Part shown: positions 16,312 through 25,477 of the stretch, one piece after another
Numbering within the stretch: the stretch's first letter is position 1
Layout of the letters: every line of letters starts with the position of its first letter
Assembly: GCF_039544205.1 (NCBI RefSeq)
Contig: NZ_BAABLF010000005.1
Span: forward strand, 1 to 64,000
Source: Ferrimonas gelatinilytica
GTDB lineage: Bacteria; Pseudomonadota; Gammaproteobacteria; Enterobacterales; Shewanellaceae
DNA: 64,000 bases
Direction of reading: 5' to 3'
Notes under the pieces: generated by a model
Database searches by the model: none
Told to the model about the DNA's origin: nothing
Seen by the model: only the letters and a program-made list of their open reading frames with translations
Program-made: the position numbers and the translations under genes

Positions 16312-16881
16312 ATGAAATACATCGAAATAGACGACGAGCTGTACCGCCACATTGCCCGTAACACGCAACATATCGGGGAAAGTGCCTCCGATATTCTTCG
16401 CCGAATGCTCGGCCTTGAGCAGTCCGCGTCAACCCAAGCGGCTCCGGTGACCATCAGCCAGCCCAGCCTGGAACGCCCCGCGGTGGAGCAACCCGCAGAA
16501 CAAGAGTCGACACCGGTTGCGGTGCGCTCCTCCATGGCGGAAGCGGGGGTCTTCGAGGAGCTGCTCGATGATCCCATGCTGAATCAGCAGAAGGGGGCAG
16601 TGGGTCGGTTCCTCTACCTGCTCGATTGCCTCTACCGTCAGCATCCGAGTGCCTTCAACCGGGTGCTGGAGATCCGCGGTCGGGATCGTCTCTATTTCTC
16701 CACCGATAGGGAAGCCCTGCTCGAGGCCAGTAAAACCGCCAACCCTAAGCAGATCGGTGACAGTCCCTACTGGGTCACGGCGAATAACAACACTCGAAAA
16801 AAACAGGCCATCCTTGATGAGGTGCTGGTGCAACTCGGCTGTCCGGGCGATCTGGCCAGCCGGATCACCCAGCGGGTCTGA
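16312..16881 (+). CDS. seqA: Replication initiation modulator SeqA
   Basis: SeqA binds hemimethylated GATC sites, sequesters the origin after firing and helps organise newly replicated DNA. The 189-residue protein has the N-terminal multimerisation domain (KYIEIDDELYRHIARNTQHI) and a variable linker (about 45-80). The C-terminal DNA-binding domain includes FSTDREALLEASKTANPKQI and YWVTANNNTRKKQAILDEVL. It implies a Dam-methylating host. A TATAAT hexamer at 16269-16274 is the likely -10; the best -35 (TTGACA at 16240) is 23 bases away, too far for a normal pairing. pgm follows at 37 bases. Confidence 0.97.
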   Translation: MKYIEIDDELYRHIARNTQHIGESASDILRRMLGLEQSASTQAAPVTISQPSLERPAVEQPAEQESTPVAVRSSMAEAGVFEELLDDPMLNQQKGAVGRFLYLLDCLYRQHPSAFNRVLEIRGRDRLYFSTDREALLEASKTANPKQIGDSPYWVTANNNTRKKQAILDEVLVQLGCPGDLASRITQRV

Positions 16882-16918
16882 ACGTCCAAAGACAAACTCA
16901 CGTTATTAAAGGTCACCC

Positions 16919-18556
16919 ATGAGCCTTCACCCTCGCGCAGGTACTCTCGCTCAATCTGCTGATCTGGTGGATATTCCTCACTTGATCAGCGCCTACTACA
17001 CCCACTCGCCCCGGGCCGACAAGCCCGGTGAAGCGGTGAGCTTTGGTACCTCCGGCCACCGGGGCAGTGCCCTGGCCAGAAGCTTCAACGAGAGCCACAT
17101 TCTCGCCATCACTCAGGCGGTGGTGGACCACCGTCGGTCGGCGGGGATCACCGGCCCCCTGTTGCTGGGTTTCGATACCCATGCCTTGAGTCAGCCGGCG
17201 TTTTACTCCGCCCTTGAGGTGCTGGCGGCGAACGGGGTGCAGGTGCGGATCCAAAAAGATCATGGCTTCCTGCCGACCCCGGTGCTCTCCTTTGGCGTGA
17301 TCCGCCACAATCGGCAGCATGCGACCCAGGCGGATGGGCTGATCCTTACCCCCAGCCACAACCCACCCCAGGACGGCGGCATCAAGTACAACCCCCCCCA
17401 TGGCGGACCTGCCGATACCGACGTGACGGATTTCATTGCGCAAAGAGCCAATGCCTACCTGGCTTCCGGCCTGGACGGGGTTCGACGGGTCAATCGGGAT
17501 GTGGCGCAAGCCACCGGGTTGATTACCCCGGTGGATCTGATCGGCGATTACGTCGAGGCGCTTTGCGAGGTGGTGGACATGGCGGCCATTGCTCGTTCCG
17601 GGTTGAAGCTGGCGGTGGACCCCCTCGGCGGGGCTGCGGTGTCGGTATGGTCCCGGATCGCCCAGCGTTATGACCTGGATCTGACGGTCATCAATGATCG
17701 GGTCGATGCGGCGTTTGGTTTTATGGCGTTGGATCGGGATGGCAAGATCCGCATGGATTGCTCCTCCGCCTGGGCGATGGCGCCGCTGCTGGATCTCAAG
17801 TCGCGGTTTGATCTGGCGCTGGCCAACGACCCCGACGCTGACCGTCACGGCATCGTTTGCCGCGATGGTGGCCTGATGGATCCCAACCACTACCTGGCGG
17901 TGGCCATCGATTATCTGCTGGCCCACCGTCCACATTGGCCCTCCGAGAGTGCTATCGGTAAGACCCTGGTTTCCAGCGCGATGATCGATAAGGTGGTCGC
18001 CAAGCACCAACGGCCTCTGATGGAGGTGCCGGTGGGCTTTAAATGGTTCGTACCTGGTATGGCCAGCGGTGAACTCGCCTTTGGCGGAGAGGAGAGTGCC
18101 GGTGCCAGTTTCCTGGACTTCAACGGCGAAGCCTTCTCCACCGACAAGGACGGTTTTATCCTGTGCTTGCTGGCAGCGGAGATCCAGGCGGTAACGGGGC
18201 AATCACCCGCTGCACGCTACCAGGCTCTGGAAGCGGCGTTTGGCCAGCATCACTATCGCCGTGTGGATGCGCCTGCCAACGACAAAGTGCGCGCGGCGCT
18301 CAAGGCACTGAAGCCTGAGGACCTGGACTCCGGCACCCTCGCCGGTGAGCCGATCAGCGCGACGCTGACATCGGCACCGGGCAATGGCGCGCCCATCGGT
18401 GGGTTGAAGGTGGTGACTGAGCACGGGTGGTTTGCTGCCCGCCCCTCCGGCACTGAGCCCATCTATAAGATCTATGCGGAGAGTAGTCTTACTCCAGATC
18501 ACCTGGCGCAACTGCTTGAGGATGCTCAGGCGTTGATCAGCTCAATCACGCGTTGA
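16919..18556 (+). CDS. pgm: Phosphoglucomutase (alpha-D-glucose)
   Basis: Pgm interconverts glucose-1-phosphate and glucose-6-phosphate for glycogen and surface-sugar synthesis. The 545-residue protein shows SFGTSGHRGSA near residue 42, the phosphoserine loop LTPSHNPPQDGGIKYNPPHG near 144 and metal loop NDPDADRHGIV near 304. It also has the sugar-binding loop GGEESAGASFL and the phosphate-binding RPSGTEPIYKIYAES near the C-terminus. The length equals E. coli Pgm. The seqA-pgm order is conserved in gammaproteobacteria. Confidence 0.97.
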   Translation: MSLHPRAGTLAQSADLVDIPHLISAYYTHSPRADKPGEAVSFGTSGHRGSALARSFNESHILAITQAVVDHRRSAGITGPLLLGFDTHALSQPAFYSALEVLAANGVQVRIQKDHGFLPTPVLSFGVIRHNRQHATQADGLILTPSHNPPQDGGIKYNPPHGGPADTDVTDFIAQRANAYLASGLDGVRRVNRDVAQATGLITPVDLIGDYVEALCEVVDMAAIARSGLKLAVDPLGGAAVSVWSRIAQRYDLDLTVINDRVDAAFGFMALDRDGKIRMDCSSAWAMAPLLDLKSRFDLALANDPDADRHGIVCRDGGLMDPNHYLAVAIDYLLAHRPHWPSESAIGKTLVSSAMIDKVVAKHQRPLMEVPVGFKWFVPGMASGELAFGGEESAGASFLDFNGEAFSTDKDGFILCLLAAEIQAVTGQSPAARYQALEAAFGQHHYRRVDAPANDKVRAALKALKPEDLDSGTLAGEPISATLTSAPGNGAPIGGLKVVTEHGWFAARPSGTEPIYKIYAESSLTPDHLAQLLEDAQALISSITR

Positions 18557-18570
18557 CTGCCTAGGTGATA

Positions 18571-18600
18571 AAAAACGGGTGCCCTCGGGCACCCGTTGTT
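18571..18600 (-). terminator. Intrinsic terminator of maoP, probably also ending pgm
   Basis: An 11-bp stem AACGGGTGCCC/GGGCACCCGTT (18574-18597) has an A run on its left, hence a T run for minus-strand transcripts, and the weaker TTGTTGTTT on its right. It sits between two convergent genes and may serve both. Confidence 0.88.
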
Positions 18601-18616
18601 GTTTCAGCTTCAGCGA

Positions 18617-18997
18617 TCAATCTTCATCGTCCAGCAACTCGATATCATCGTCATCGGAGCCGGCACTGGTGCTATGGCTGGTAAAGGGCCTTGAGGTCAG
18701 CGTGTAGCTGCGCCGCTGCAGGGTTTTCTGGTACTTCATCCAGACCTTTTCGTGAGGCGTTTCGGCCTCCGCCAAGCCGTGTGCGACCTGAACGAAGTGG
18801 CGCTCCTCCTCGTTCACCGGCTGACGGGCACCGGTGGAGAGCGCCTGGTAAGCCTCACCGAACTGTTCCAGACGTTGGGCTTCGCTGATGGTAAAGCTGC
18901 CGCTGCGGGAGAGTCCGCGCGGATAGCGAGGGTCGTTGAAGAGACCATGAGCATGGAAACTTTCAAAGTTTGATGTGGTTGCAGTCGCAGTAGTCAC
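18617..18997 (-). CDS. maoP: MaoP/YifE (DUF413) macrodomain Ori protein
   Basis: The 126-residue protein matches E. coli MaoP (YifE): FNDPRYPRGLSRSGSFTISE, EAQRLEQFGEAYQALSTGAR, QPVNEEERHFVQVAHGLAEA and VWMKYQKTLQRRSYTL. It ends in an acidic tail (DDDDIELLDDED). In E. coli MaoP acts with the nearby site maoS to confine the Ori macrodomain and belongs to the Dam-associated group with SeqA and MatP. I chose GTG at 18997 because AGGAG lies 7 bases upstream and the protein then begins near the E. coli N-terminus; the longer frame adds 35 basic residues without support. Confidence 0.88.
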   Translation of the reverse strand: MTTATATTSNFESFHAHGLFNDPRYPRGLSRSGSFTISEAQRLEQFGEAYQALSTGARQPVNEEERHFVQVAHGLAEAETPHEKVWMKYQKTLQRRSYTLTSRPFTSHSTSAGSDDDDIELLDDED

Positions 18998-19260
18998 GGA
19001 GTCGCTCCTGAGTCGTGGGCGTTTTCGCGTAATATAGGCCAGCTTTCTTTTCAGAGATAAAAAATTATATTGGCCTCGACAACAAAAATATTTAATCCAC
19101 ATTTGGTCGGATCTGGCATGGCTCGGTTCTTGTGATTGCCCATGCAGCGCATCTCTGTGGGCGGTCGACAGGAGGGACCCATTGAGGCCCTGGGGTCTAC
19201 ACTGAACCCCATGAATCGCTCACTAATGCTGCGGTGGTGATAACTGCGGCTGGAGTCTCC

Positions 19261-20838
19261 ATGACGCGTTCCGTTTTCTTAATACTGCTCCTATCGATGT
19301 TGGTGGTCGCCTGCTCTCCAGCCCCCCCCGAGAAGGGCGCCGAGGCCACCCCGGACGAGCTGCCGGCGGAGCAGTCGGTGCCAGCGAGTAAACCCGGGGG
19401 TGCGAAACGTCATGTTTACCGGGATGTCTGGCCGGTCCTGTCCAAGCCCAAGGGGGGTGACCTGCCTCAGATGCTGGAGCGGGGCGAGATACGCCTGCTG
19501 ACCAGTTTTACCCTCGGCTGGTTCTACATCGATGGCGGCCAACCTTCGGGGATCACCTATGAAAGTTCCCGCCTGCTTGAGCGTTTTGTTCGTCAAACGT
19601 ACGGCGATAAGGCGGACCACCTCAAGGTGACGGTGATCCCGGTCCGGCGCGATCAACTGATCTCCCACCTGCTGGCGGGCCACGGCGACCTGATTTTTGC
19701 CAACTTGACCATCACCCCCCAGCGGGCTGAGCAGGTACATTTTTCCCGTCCCGTGGTCGATGACGTGAGGGAGCTCGTGGTGACCAGCGACAGCATACCG
19801 CGGGCGCAACGCCTGTCGGATCTGGTCGGGACGCCGATTGTGGTCAGAGAGGAGTCCAGCTACTTCCAGAGCCTTGAGGCGATCAATGCCCAACGCCGGA
19901 GCAATGGTCGGGATCTTTTGACGGCAGAGTTGGCGGATCCCCGGCTAGAGGATGAGGATCTCCTCGAGATGGTCGCCTCTGGGATCATCACGGCCACCGT
20001 CGTGGATGACCATAAGCTGTCCGCCTGGTTAGAGGTGCTGCCCAATCTTCGTGCTCATGAAGCGGTTCCGCTGCGGGAAAATGGCCAGCTGGCGGTGGCG
20101 ATGCGACCGGACAGTCCGGAGCTAGAAGCCTTGATCAATGACTATATCGCTGCTTACCCGGTGGGCGGCAAGACGGCCAACCTGGTGATCCAGCGTTACC
20201 TTGAGAGTCACCGCTGGATCACCCGGGTGATGCAGGAGGAACCCTTTGAAAATGCGGACACCCTGATCCCCCTGTTCAAAAAGTATGGCGAGCGCTACCA
20301 GTTTGACTGGGTGCTGCTGATGGCGTTTGCTTTCCAGGAGTCCCGGTTTGATACCGGTGCCCGCAGTTCGGTGGGTGCGGTGGGGGTGATGCAGGTGATG
20401 CCGGATACTGCCCGGGATAGGCGCATCAACATTGATGACATCGACCAGGATGAGAACAATATCCACGCCGGTACCAAGTACCTGGCCCTGTTGCGGGATA
20501 CCTACTTCGATGAACCCGGGTTGTCGGAGTTTAACCGGATGATCTTTGCAATGGCCGCTTACAATGCTGGCCCCAATCGTCTCAACCGCATGCGACGTGA
20601 AGCAGAGCGGCGGGGATTGGATCCCGATGTCTGGTTTGGCAACGTCGAGCATGTGGCCGCCGCACAGATCGGCAGCGAGACGGTCAACTACGTGGCCAAT
20701 ATCTATCGCTACTTCGTCAGTTACAAACGGGTGATCTCGGAGCAGAAGGATAGGGAGATCATTCGGGACCGGCTGGAGCAGGCTTCCGGCGACGCAGAGC
20801 CCGGTGAAATCGCCGACGATGGTGTCGAAACGCCTTAA
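19261..20838 (+). CDS. mltF: Membrane-bound lytic murein transglycosylase F
   Basis: MltF cleaves the MurNAc-GlcNAc bond of peptidoglycan to give 1,6-anhydro ends. The 525-residue product has a lipoprotein signal (TRSVFLILLLSMLVVAC, lipobox VVAC). A periplasmic-binding-protein-like domain (about residues 65-315) is followed by a C-terminal SLT domain with the catalytic glutamate in AFAFQESRFDTGARS, then GAVGVMQVMPDTARD and AMAAYNAGPNRLNRM. The ATG at 19261 is preceded by GGAG and starts the signal directly. The last 80 bases overlap the convergent tgpA gene. The upstream gap 18998-19260 holds no gene. Confidence 0.93.
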   Translation: MTRSVFLILLLSMLVVACSPAPPEKGAEATPDELPAEQSVPASKPGGAKRHVYRDVWPVLSKPKGGDLPQMLERGEIRLLTSFTLGWFYIDGGQPSGITYESSRLLERFVRQTYGDKADHLKVTVIPVRRDQLISHLLAGHGDLIFANLTITPQRAEQVHFSRPVVDDVRELVVTSDSIPRAQRLSDLVGTPIVVREESSYFQSLEAINAQRRSNGRDLLTAELADPRLEDEDLLEMVASGIITATVVDDHKLSAWLEVLPNLRAHEAVPLRENGQLAVAMRPDSPELEALINDYIAAYPVGGKTANLVIQRYLESHRWITRVMQEEPFENADTLIPLFKKYGERYQFDWVLLMAFAFQESRFDTGARSSVGAVGVMQVMPDTARDRRINIDDIDQDENNIHAGTKYLALLRDTYFDEPGLSEFNRMIFAMAAYNAGPNRLNRMRREAERRGLDPDVWFGNVEHVAAAQIGSETVNYVANIYRYFVSYKRVISEQKDREIIRDRLEQASGDAEPGEIADDGVETP

Positions 20839-22777
20839 GCTGCTGCTCTACATCACCCTTATCGTCGGTGCTATCGGTTTCATATCGCAGTGATACAAAA
20901 GCCTGGCAAAGCGGTGCCAGCGCCGCTGCCAGCTCGGGATGGCCTCGACGCAGCCGTGCCAGGTGCGTCAGCGGCCCCTCGCCGGGCAGGATCCCGGCGC
21001 CGAGCCGTTCAAGGCGTTTAAGCGTTTGCCGATAGAGTCGAACCGGGGTTTCAACCCGGGGCGGGCGCTGACGCCACAGGGTTAACGCTAACTGACCCAG
21101 TGCCAGCAGAACCAGCGCGGCAAGGATCACACCCACCCCTTTGAGCAGTGACAAGCCGCCCAGCCAGCGCTGCCACAGCGCCAGCTGGCGGTGCTCATCA
21201 AAGCCCATGACCCATTGACTCCACTGGTAATCCAGTTGTGCCAGCCAACCCCGTATCTGAACGGACCAGGCACTGCCTCGCCCACTCAGCCAGGCGTCCT
21301 CTGAAAGCAGGTGCGCCTCCTCCCCCAGAGCCGCCTCCGGCCCCTGTTCGATCCGCGCCGGGGCGACGGCGGCGGTGGGGTCGATCCGCTGCCAGCCGGT
21401 TTGCTCCAGGTAGACTTCGGTCCAGGCGTGGGCGTTGAATTGATACACAGAGAGCAGCTGACCGCTGGGGCTGAGCTCGCCGCCCTGGTACCCGCTGACC
21501 ATGCGTGCCGGGATCCCGGCCGCGCGGGCAACGAACACCATTGCCGAGGCGTAGTGGGCACAGAATCCGGCCTGATGGTCAAACAGGAAGCCGTCGATGG
21601 GATCTGGCCCCAGGGCAGGGGGCTTCAAGGTGTACCGAAACGGTGCCTGTGAAAACGGCGCCATGATGGCGTTCAGGCGCGCATTGGCGTCGGGGTATTG
21701 ATCCCTGAGCTTTTCAGCCCAGGCGCGGGCCCGGGGCTCTCCCTCCGCGGGCAGTTGCAGCAGCCGCTGTCTGGCCGCCTCGGTGAGCGGCGGTGCCTGA
21801 GCGGATGTTGATGGCCACAAAAGAGCGATGGCGGTGCGACTGTGTCGGGGCACCCGCCAGTTCAGAAGCTGATCCTCCAAGGCAATCACCTGGGGATCTT
21901 CGCTGATACTGCCTTTGAGCGATGGTAACCAAGGGTTGGGGTTCGGCTCCACCAGGAGCTGGTACGCCTGCCACGGTGTGTCTGGCCCGCCGGAGGGCCA
22001 ATGTTCGAGGTCGGGGCGTGACCCGGTTCGAGGTGGCGGCGTATTGGCTTGCCAACGTGTACCGTCATAGTGCTCCAACACCAGGGCGCGCCAGTAACGT
22101 GCCTCCGGCGGCGGTGGCGGGCCGTCGAAGCGGGCGCGAAAGACGAGACGGTCGGAGCGGCTAAGCTGCGCCAGGTCGCCCAGTGCCAGGCTGTCGGAGA
22201 GTCCGGTTCGGGCCAGTGCGGGAGACTGGATCTGCCAGATGGGCGACAGTCTGGGCACCACCATGAACAGCAGCAGTGCCAGGGGCAGGCTCATCAGGAT
22301 CATCACCATCGCCTGCCGGACGACCCTGAGGGGCGTATCCGGTCGGTATTGGGCCAGCAGCGGCGTGGTATTGAGCACGGTCAGCAGGATCAGTTGCAGG
22401 GCGATGGCGGGGTTGAATTGATGGATAAGCTGCATGCCGATCAGGAAGTAGCCGGTGATCACCACCACGGTAAGATCGGCCCGGGTGGTGCTCTCAATCG
22501 CCTTCAGGGCATAGGCCAGCAGCAGTAGGTTGATCAGCGCCGACATGGTCCCGAGGGATTCCATGACCCCCACCAGGGTCAGGATGGCGCCGAGACCCAG
22601 CAGGTTGATCAGAGCTCGGGGCGGACGGGCCACGCGCCCCAGGTAGATCCCGACACGCCAGAGCAGGCAAAGCGCGAAGATCCCCAGGGTCCAGGGGGGA
22701 GTGTGATGGGCCAGGGGGAGTACTACCCCAAGCTGGCTTACCAGCAACCACCCCTGGGCGGGGCGGTTGAGGGTCAT
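20759..22777 (-). CDS. tgpA: TgpA-type transmembrane transglutaminase-like protein (DUF3488-transglutaminase-DUF4129)
   Basis: The 672-residue inner-membrane protein has about five hydrophobic segments in the first 200 residues (DUF3488). A periplasmic transglutaminase core follows with the Cys in HQAGFCAHYASAMVFVARAA, His in YQFNAHAWTEVYLE and Asp in RIDPTAAVAP. A further helix (about residue 560) precedes a C-terminal DUF4129 region. The Cys-His-Asp triad is intact. TgpA is essential in Pseudomonas aeruginosa; its substrate is uncertain but thought to be cell-envelope related. The start at 22777 overlaps the upstream DUF58 stop as ATGA. The 3' end overlaps mltF. Confidence 0.9.
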   Translation of the reverse strand: MTLNRPAQGWLLVSQLGVVLPLAHHTPPWTLGIFALCLLWRVGIYLGRVARPPRALINLLGLGAILTLVGVMESLGTMSALINLLLLAYALKAIESTTRADLTVVVITGYFLIGMQLIHQFNPAIALQLILLTVLNTTPLLAQYRPDTPLRVVRQAMVMILMSLPLALLLFMVVPRLSPIWQIQSPALARTGLSDSLALGDLAQLSRSDRLVFRARFDGPPPPPEARYWRALVLEHYDGTRWQANTPPPRTGSRPDLEHWPSGGPDTPWQAYQLLVEPNPNPWLPSLKGSISEDPQVIALEDQLLNWRVPRHSRTAIALLWPSTSAQAPPLTEAARQRLLQLPAEGEPRARAWAEKLRDQYPDANARLNAIMAPFSQAPFRYTLKPPALGPDPIDGFLFDHQAGFCAHYASAMVFVARAAGIPARMVSGYQGGELSPSGQLLSVYQFNAHAWTEVYLEQTGWQRIDPTAAVAPARIEQGPEAALGEEAHLLSEDAWLSGRGSAWSVQIRGWLAQLDYQWSQWVMGFDEHRQLALWQRWLGGLSLLKGVGVILAALVLLALGQLALTLWRQRPPRVETPVRLYRQTLKRLERLGAGILPGEGPLTHLARLRRGHPELAAALAPLCQAFVSLRYETDSTDDKGDVEQQLKAFRHHRRRFHRALRRRKPAPAGPE

Positions 22778-23736
22778 GGGGCCCTCCGGTGGCGGGCCAG
22801 GGAATCCAGGCAGCGTTTCAGGTGACTGGCGCCCTGGGCCATGGGCAAGCGTGCGTCGGCCAGCGTCAGACTGTAGGGGGTACCCTGGGCTTCCAGGGTC
22901 TGAAGTTCCGCGGCCAGAGCGCTTAAGCCGGTTTCCAGCGGAACGCTCTGGGCGAGGGCCAGGTGGCAGGGCTGCCCCTGGGGCGAACAAAACGCCTTGC
23001 TCTGCATCTGCCCGGTCTGCGCCAGCTGTTTCCAGGCGATGCGGCTGCGTCCATGGCCAGGCTGCCAACGCGCCAAGCCATGAAAGTCTTCCAATCCGGG
23101 CTGGGAATGCCGGCTGTGCTCTGTCTGGCCCTGCAGCTTAGTCTCCTTTCGCACGGTACCCGGTACCGCTCGGGGCCACACCAGGGCACTCTGAGTCAGA
23201 TCCAGGTGGGACCAGACCCGACAGAGCCCCAAGGGGTAGCGACTTTCAATGCGGATCCGCCCGGGACGCAACACGCCACGCCGTTGGGTCGGGTGCAGCA
23301 GTTGCAGCTTGGAGGCCTCCGGGCGCACCCGCTCCAGGCGCCGGGCGGGACCCTCTGCGTATCTCAGGCTGATCTGGTAAAGAGGACGGGGCGCGCTGAC
23401 GCTCAGGTCAAAGGGGACCGGGGACCCCGCATGGCGGTGATGGCCATCGCCTGCGGCCAGCGTCAGTCCCGCAAGGTTACGAAATGCCAGCAGCAGGGCG
23501 GTGTTGAACAGACTTAGGAGCAGGAAGGCCAGGATCAGGACCAGGTTGTTTTGGTAGTTGGTGCCGAGCAGAAAAAGCATCAGCGCCATCGCCAGGAACC
23601 CCATCCCGCCTTTGGTCGGCAGGATAAAGATGCTGCGGTGGCTGAGGGTCTGCCGTGGTGAGGGCGGCAATCTTCGCCGCAGCCAGCGCAGGTAAAGGCG
23701 TTGCCCGAGACCGCTTGTTGGCGGGTTGGTACTCAT
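22774..23736 (-). CDS. DUF58-domain protein
   Basis: The 320-residue protein has two adjacent hydrophobic helices (about residues 44-85: GFLAMALMLFLLGTNYQNNL then VLILAFLLLSLFNTALLLAF). A C-terminal DUF58 region holds the conserved PLGLCRVWSHLDL and GLEDFHGLARWQPGHGRSRI segments. DUF58 proteins act with MoxR ATPases and often with vWA proteins. Here the protein is sandwiched between moxR and tgpA with 4-base ATGA overlaps on both sides, so the three are made in step and probably form one complex. Confidence 0.9.
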   Translation of the reverse strand: MSTNPPTSGLGQRLYLRWLRRRLPPSPRQTLSHRSIFILPTKGGMGFLAMALMLFLLGTNYQNNLVLILAFLLLSLFNTALLLAFRNLAGLTLAAGDGHHRHAGSPVPFDLSVSAPRPLYQISLRYAEGPARRLERVRPEASKLQLLHPTQRRGVLRPGRIRIESRYPLGLCRVWSHLDLTQSALVWPRAVPGTVRKETKLQGQTEHSRHSQPGLEDFHGLARWQPGHGRSRIAWKQLAQTGQMQSKAFCSPQGQPCHLALAQSVPLETGLSALAAELQTLEAQGTPYSLTLADARLPMAQGASHLKRCLDSLARHRRAP

Positions 23737-24644
23737 TGAATGGGGTTGATCTGGGCGAGGATGTGGTCGGCGTGCAGGCTGCCGTCGCTGGGCTGTCCTG
23801 CGCTGAGTCGGTGCTCGGTTACCGCTGCGAACACCGCCTGGATGTCATCGGGAACCAGGTAGTGTCGGCCGCTGAGACAGGCCCAGGCCTTAGCGGCAGC
23901 GAGCAGAGCCCGGCTGGCCCTGGGAGAGAGGGGTGCACTGCGGCGCTCCTGACGTCGCGAGTAGTGGACCAGCGCCAACAGGTAATCCAGTACCGCATCG
24001 GACACCTTCACGCTGGCGACCTCCTGCTGCAGCCGGGCCAGCTGTTGTCCCTCCAGGCAGGGGGTGAGTTCGCTGACCCGGTCCGCACGGTGATCCCCCT
24101 TGAGCAGGCGCCGCTCCGCATCCAGGCCGGGGTAACCGAGGCTGAGTCGCATCATGAAGCGATCCAGCTGCGATTCAGGGAGGGGAAAGGTGCCGGATTG
24201 TTCGCTTGGATTCTGGGTGGCGATAACGAAAAAGGGGGAGGGCAGAGGGTGGGTGGTGCCATCGACGCTGATCTGCTGCTCCGCCATCGCCTCCAGCAGG
24301 GCGCTCTGGGTCTTGGGACTGGCCCGGTTGATCTCATCGGCCAGCAGCAGCTGGCAGAAGATGGGACCGGCGTGGAAGCGAAACTGCTGCTCACCGGGAT
24401 CGAAGATATTTACGCCGATAAGGTCCGTCGGCAACATGTCAGCGGTGAATTGAACCCGCTGATAGCTGAGCCCCAAGGTCCTGGCCAGAGCGGCTGAGAG
24501 GGTGGTTTTGCCCATCCCGGGCAGATCCTCCAGCAGCAGGTGGCCGCCGGCGAGCAGGCAGGCCAGGGCCAGTTGCAAAGGCTGTGGTTTGTCCAGCAGG
24601 ACCTGCCCCAGTTGGTCTAACACTGCCCTGTGTTCGTTCGCCAT
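23733..24644 (-). CDS. MoxR-family AAA+ ATPase
   Basis: The 303-residue AAA+ chaperone-like ATPase has Walker A in LEDLPGMGKTTLSAALA (about residues 37-53) and Walker B with sensor in LLLADEINRASPKTQSALLEAM. Sensor 1 lies in FFVIATQNPSEQSGTFPLPE and the arginine-rich lid near LDRFMMRLSLGYP. MoxR proteins remodel or mature partner complexes. Its gene order with DUF58 and a transglutaminase is the classical MRP-TgpA arrangement. It lies 35 bases after the slipin gene, too short for an obvious separate promoter and terminator. Confidence 0.93.
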   Translation of the reverse strand: MANEHRAVLDQLGQVLLDKPQPLQLALACLLAGGHLLLEDLPGMGKTTLSAALARTLGLSYQRVQFTADMLPTDLIGVNIFDPGEQQFRFHAGPIFCQLLLADEINRASPKTQSALLEAMAEQQISVDGTTHPLPSPFFVIATQNPSEQSGTFPLPESQLDRFMMRLSLGYPGLDAERRLLKGDHRADRVSELTPCLEGQQLARLQQEVASVKVSDAVLDYLLALVHYSRRQERRSAPLSPRASRALLAAAKAWACLSGRHYLVPDDIQAVFAAVTEHRLSAGQPSDGSLHADHILAQINPIQ

Positions 24645-24679
24645 AAAAAGTCCGCTTTAAATACATTGATTATGCACAA

Positions 24680-25477
24680 CTATTGGTGATCTTCCGGCTT
24701 GTCGCCAGCTGGGCTTTGGGTCGCCGCTGGCGTCTTGCTGGCAAACCGGCTGATGAGGTCCATCGGGACCGGGAAGATCAGGGTGTTGGTGCGGTCGCTG
24801 GCCACCTCGGTCAGGGTCTGCAGGTAGCGCAACTGCAGGGCATTGGGCTGGCGGGCCAGCACCTCAGCGGCTTCGGAGAGCTTGCGGGAGGCTTCCAACT
24901 CGCCGGTGGCGTGGATCACTTTGGCTCGCCGCATCCGCTCCGCCTCCGCCTGCCGGGCCATCGCCCTTACCATCGACTCGGAGATATCTACATGCTTGAT
25001 CTCTACGTTGGCGATCTTTATCCCCCAGTTGTCGGTATGTTGGTCCAGGATCGCCTGTAGATCCCGGTTGAGGGTTTCCCGCTCAGACAACAGTTCATCC
25101 AGCTCATGCTGACCCAGCACCGATCTCAAAGTGGTTTGGGCCAGCTGTGAGGTGGCCTCCAGATAGTTTTCGACGTTGTTAATCGCCATCTCCGGATCCA
25201 GTACCCGGAAATAGACCACCGCATTGACCCGCACCGATACGTTGTCCCGGGTGATCAGATCCTGAGTCGGGACATCCAGTACGATGGTGCGCAGGTCTAC
25301 CCGAACCATCTGCTGAACCACGGGGATGATGATGATCAGCCCAGGCCCCTTGACCGCCTGGAATCGGCCGAGCATGAACACAACGCCGCGCTCATATTCG
25401 CGCAGGACCCGGAACATGCTGACCAGCAGTGCTATGACAAGGACGGCGATACTCAGCAGGGTGTATGTGGTGATCAT
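24680..25477 (-). CDS. Slipin (SPFH/band 7 membrane scaffold protein)
   Basis: The 265-residue protein has an N-terminal membrane helix (residues 4-24), then an SPFH domain: REYERGVVFMLGRFQAVKGP, VDLRTIVLDVPTQDLITRDN, VSVRVNAVVYFRVLDPEMAI. A coiled-coil rich in Ala and Glu follows (about 175-215: RQAEAERMRRAKVIHATGEL). This is the p-stomatin/slipin-2 type that pairs with NfeD. The archaeal NfeD protease cleaves its partner stomatin near the C-terminus. The ATG overlaps the nfeD stop by 4 bases, supporting a complex of the two. Confidence 0.93.
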   Translation of the reverse strand: MITTYTLLSIAVLVIALLVSMFRVLREYERGVVFMLGRFQAVKGPGLIIIIPVVQQMVRVDLRTIVLDVPTQDLITRDNVSVRVNAVVYFRVLDPEMAINNVENYLEATSQLAQTTLRSVLGQHELDELLSERETLNRDLQAILDQHTDNWGIKIANVEIKHVDISESMVRAMARQAEAERMRRAKVIHATGELEASRKLSEAAEVLARQPNALQLRYLQTLTEVASDRTNTLIFPVPMDLISRFASKTPAATQSPAGDKPEDHQ

